9,468 nucleotides of DNA, taken from positions 1 through 9,468 of the forward strand of contig CAYWIS010000226.1 in the NCBI GenBank assembly GCA_964458385.1, given 5' to 3'. Position 1 is the stretch's first letter. Every line of letters begins with the position of its first letter. Under the pieces are notes generated by a model. That model saw only the letters and a program-made list of their open reading frames with translations. It was not told the origin of the DNA and did not search any database. The position numbers and the translations under genes were made by a program. The stretch is from JAHWKS01 sp964458385. Its GTDB lineage: Bacteria > Planctomycetota > Planctomycetia > Pirellulales > Pirellulaceae. Shown piece after piece: positions 7,447 to 9,468 of the stretch.

Positions 7447-9468
7447 ATGGCCTTTCGCTTTGACAAACTCACGGTAAAAGCCCAAGAAGCCGTGCAACGG
7501 TCGCAAAACCTGGCGGCGGACCGCGGTAACCCGGAAATCACGCCGCTGCATTTGTTGGCCGCGCTTCTGGACGAATCGGAAGGGGTCGTACGGCCTCTTT
7601 TGGAGAAGATCGGCGTACGCCGATCGCAATTGACCGGCATGGTCGAGTCCGAGATCAATCGGCTGCCGCAGGTTTCTGGCGGATCGCAGCCGGGGATCGG
7701 TTCGTCGCTCAAGAAGGTGTTTGACGCCTCGGCTGAGCAAGCCGCTCAAATGAAGGACGAATTCGTCTCAACCGAACATCTGTTGTTGGCGCTGACCCTG
7801 GTGGATTCACCCGCCAAAAACCTGTTGCAGGTGAATGGCCTGCGCACCGACGACGTGCTGCAAGCCTTGGCTGCCGTGCGCGGCAGCGCCCGTGTGACCG
7901 ACCAGAACCCCGAGGACAAATATCAGGCGCTGCAAAAGTACGGTATCGACCTAGTGGAGCGAGCCAGCCAGGGCAAATTAGACCCCGTCATTGGCCGTGA
8001 TCAGGAAATCCGCCGCGTCATCCAGGTTCTCTCGCGGCGCACGAAGAACAACCCGGTGTTGATTGGCGAACCGGGCGTGGGCAAGACGGCTATCGCCGAG
8101 GGGTTGGCTCTGCGCATCTGGCAGGGCGACGTGCCGCAAAGCCTCAAGAATAAGCGCGTGATCGCCCTTGATATGGGCGCCCTGGTGGCTGGCACGAAGT
8201 TCCGCGGCGAGTTTGAGGAGCGCCTTAAGGCGGTGCTCCGCGAAGTGCAAAGCTCGGGCAACATCATTCTATTTATCGACGAGCTTCATACCGTGGTCGG
8301 CGCCGGCCGGGCCGAAGGGAGCGCCGACGCGGCCAACCTATTGAAGCCGGCCCTTGCCCGTGGTGAACTGCGCTGCATCGGCGCTACAACGCTGGACGAA
8401 TACCGCGAGCACATCGAAAAGGACGCCGCCTTGGAGCGCCGCTTCCAGCCGGTCTACGTAGGCGAGCCGTCGGTGGAAGACACCATTTCGATTCTTCGCG
8501 GGCTTAAGCCGCGTTACGAAGCCCATCACGGCGTAAAGATCAAGGACTCGGCTCTGGTGGCCGCGGCCGAACTGTCGGAGCGGTACATCACCGATCGTTT
8601 CCTGCCCGACAAGGCGATTGACTTGGTTGACGAGGCCGCCAGCCGATTGGCAATGGAGTTGGAAAGCGTTCCCGCCGAGATTGACCAGGTGCAACGGCGC
8701 TTGCGTCAACTGGAGTTGGCCGCCCGTCAACTGGCCGACGAAACCGAAGAAAGCGCCCGCGAGCGGCTGGCCGAAATCGAAGAAGAGATCGAGCAGCTGA
8801 AGAAGCAGGAAGCGAGTCTGCGCGAGCAATGGGAAGCGGAAAAGCTCGGCATCGGCGGCGTCCAACAGATTCGCCAGGAATTGGCGCAGGTGCAGCTTGA
8901 GTACGAGCAACTGGAGAAAGCCGTTAAAGAAAAGCAATCGCGCGGCGAACTGGTAAGTGAAGATGATTACCAGAAGATGTATCAGCTTCACACCCGCCGG
9001 CAACAGCTAGAGAAACGCATGGAGGCCGAAGACCAGGCCGCCAAGGAACAAGACGAGAAGAAGACGCATCGTCGCCTCTTGCGGCAGGAAGTGACCGAAG
9101 AGGAAATCGCCGAGGTGGTCAGTTCTTGGACCGGCGTGCCTGTCGCACGCATGATGGAAACCGAACGGGCGAAACTGTTGGTGCTCGAGGAACGCATCCA
9201 TCAGCGCATGGTCAACCAGGATGAAGCGGTCGAGGCGGTCGCCAACGCCGTACGCCGTAGCCGAAGCGGTTTGCAGGATCCCAACCGGCCGATCGGCTCG
9301 TTCCTCTTCCTGGGCCCCACGGGCGTGGGCAAGACCGAACTGTGCAAGGCCTTGGCCGAAGTGCTGTTTGACGACGAACACGCCATGGTTCGTCTCGACA
9401 TGAGCGAATACATGGAGCGGCATACGGTCAGCCGCATGATCGGCGCCCCGCCGGGCTACGTCGGCTAC
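7447..9468 (+). CDS. clpB: ATP-dependent disaggregase ClpB (3'-truncated by window)
   Basis: The frame is open from the ATG at 7447 to the window edge: 674 residues of a protein that is usually about 860-880. ClpB is a hexameric AAA+ machine that threads aggregated proteins through its pore together with DnaK. In order: Clp N-terminal repeats (about 1-145), first AAA+ module with Walker A GEPGVGKT (207-214), pore-loop KFRGEFEE (aromatic F252 where E. coli has Tyr), Walker B IDEL (277-280) and arginine finger LERRF (329-333); the long coiled-coil M-domain typical of ClpB/Hsp104 (about 405-535), which separates it from ClpA/ClpC; then the second AAA+ module with Walker A GPTGVGKT (623-630) and the pore motif GYVG (670-673) at the edge. 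No frameshift was found. The start matches the family's MxxxKxT-like N-terminus, but no Shine-Dalgarno sequence precedes it. The 97 bases between the dnaK terminator and the ATG show no clear promoter or HAIR/CIRCE site. Confidence 0.96.
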   Translation, partial: MAFRFDKLTVKAQEAVQRSQNLAADRGNPEITPLHLLAALLDESEGVVRPLLEKIGVRRSQLTGMVESEINRLPQVSGGSQPGIGSSLKKVFDASAEQAAQMKDEFVSTEHLLLALTLVDSPAKNLLQVNGLRTDDVLQALAAVRGSARVTDQNPEDKYQALQKYGIDLVERASQGKLDPVIGRDQEIRRVIQVLSRRTKNNPVLIGEPGVGKTAIAEGLALRIWQGDVPQSLKNKRVIALDMGALVAGTKFRGEFEERLKAVLREVQSSGNIILFIDELHTVVGAGRAEGSADAANLLKPALARGELRCIGATTLDEYREHIEKDAALERRFQPVYVGEPSVEDTISILRGLKPRYEAHHGVKIKDSALVAAAELSERYITDRFLPDKAIDLVDEAASRLAMELESVPAEIDQVQRRLRQLELAARQLADETEESARERLAEIEEEIEQLKKQEASLREQWEAEKLGIGGVQQIRQELAQVQLEYEQLEKAVKEKQSRGELVSEDDYQKMYQLHTRRQQLEKRMEAEDQAAKEQDEKKTHRRLLRQEVTEEEIAEVVSSWTGVPVARMMETERAKLLVLEERIHQRMVNQDEAVEAVANAVRRSRSGLQDPNRPIGSFLFLGPTGVGKTELCKALAEVLFDDEHAMVRLDMSEYMERHTVSRMIGAPPGYVGY

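Noticed and set aside
8338..9003. 221-codon open frame antisense to clpB.
   Set aside because: It overlaps the coiled-coil M-domain of ClpB, whose repetitive Glu/Lys/Gln/Leu codons read as a Leu/Phe-rich antisense frame. No RBS or family signature.
7447..9468. Possible frameshift or pseudogene in clpB.
   Set aside because: I translated the frame throughout and found no stop and all expected motifs in order; it is simply cut by the window edge.

Overview
The window reads as chromosome of a planctomycete, probably of the Pirellulales type. The evidence is a Tat-exported DUF1501 protein (a family strongly expanded in Planctomycetes), a secreted multi-EF-hand protein with low-complexity linkers, moderately high GC, several starts without a Shine-Dalgarno sequence, and long regulatory spacers. 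The taxonomic call is inference from gene content; there is no rRNA or other marker gene here.

Layout: (1) 1-181 holds no convincing gene, only a GC-rich hairpin downstream of the first gene. (2) 182-1639, minus strand: exported DUF1501 protein. (3) 1640-1900: divergent regulatory spacer. (4) 1901-3727, plus strand: secreted protein with nine canonical EF-hand loops, a Gly/Trp/Pro-rich centre and an Ala/Ser/Thr linker. (5) 3728-3832: convergent 3' ends with two hairpins. (6) 3833-4933, minus strand: PheA-type chorismate mutase/prephenate dehydratase (P-protein) whose mutase half seems to have lost several catalytic residues. (7) 4934-5280: a 347-bp divergent spacer with notable inverted repeats. 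(8) 5281-7200, plus strand: full-length DnaK, followed by a stem and a good intrinsic terminator. (9) 7447 to the window end, plus strand: ClpB, open to the edge and cut off shortly after its second Walker A motif.

DnaK and ClpB are functional partners: DnaK (with DnaJ and GrpE, not seen here) delivers aggregated proteins to the ClpB disaggregase, so the right half is a protein-quality-control locus. The terminator between them suggests that clpB is at least partly transcribed from its own promoter. PheA makes phenylpyruvate for phenylalanine synthesis. The two exported proteins on the left are not obviously linked to it or to each other.

I see no mobile element, CRISPR array, tRNA, rRNA or evident new multi-gene system. 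The items most worth a second look are the degenerate chorismate mutase site of PheA, the two overlapping, mutually exclusive inverted repeats between pheA and dnaK, and the architecture of the nine-EF-hand protein.
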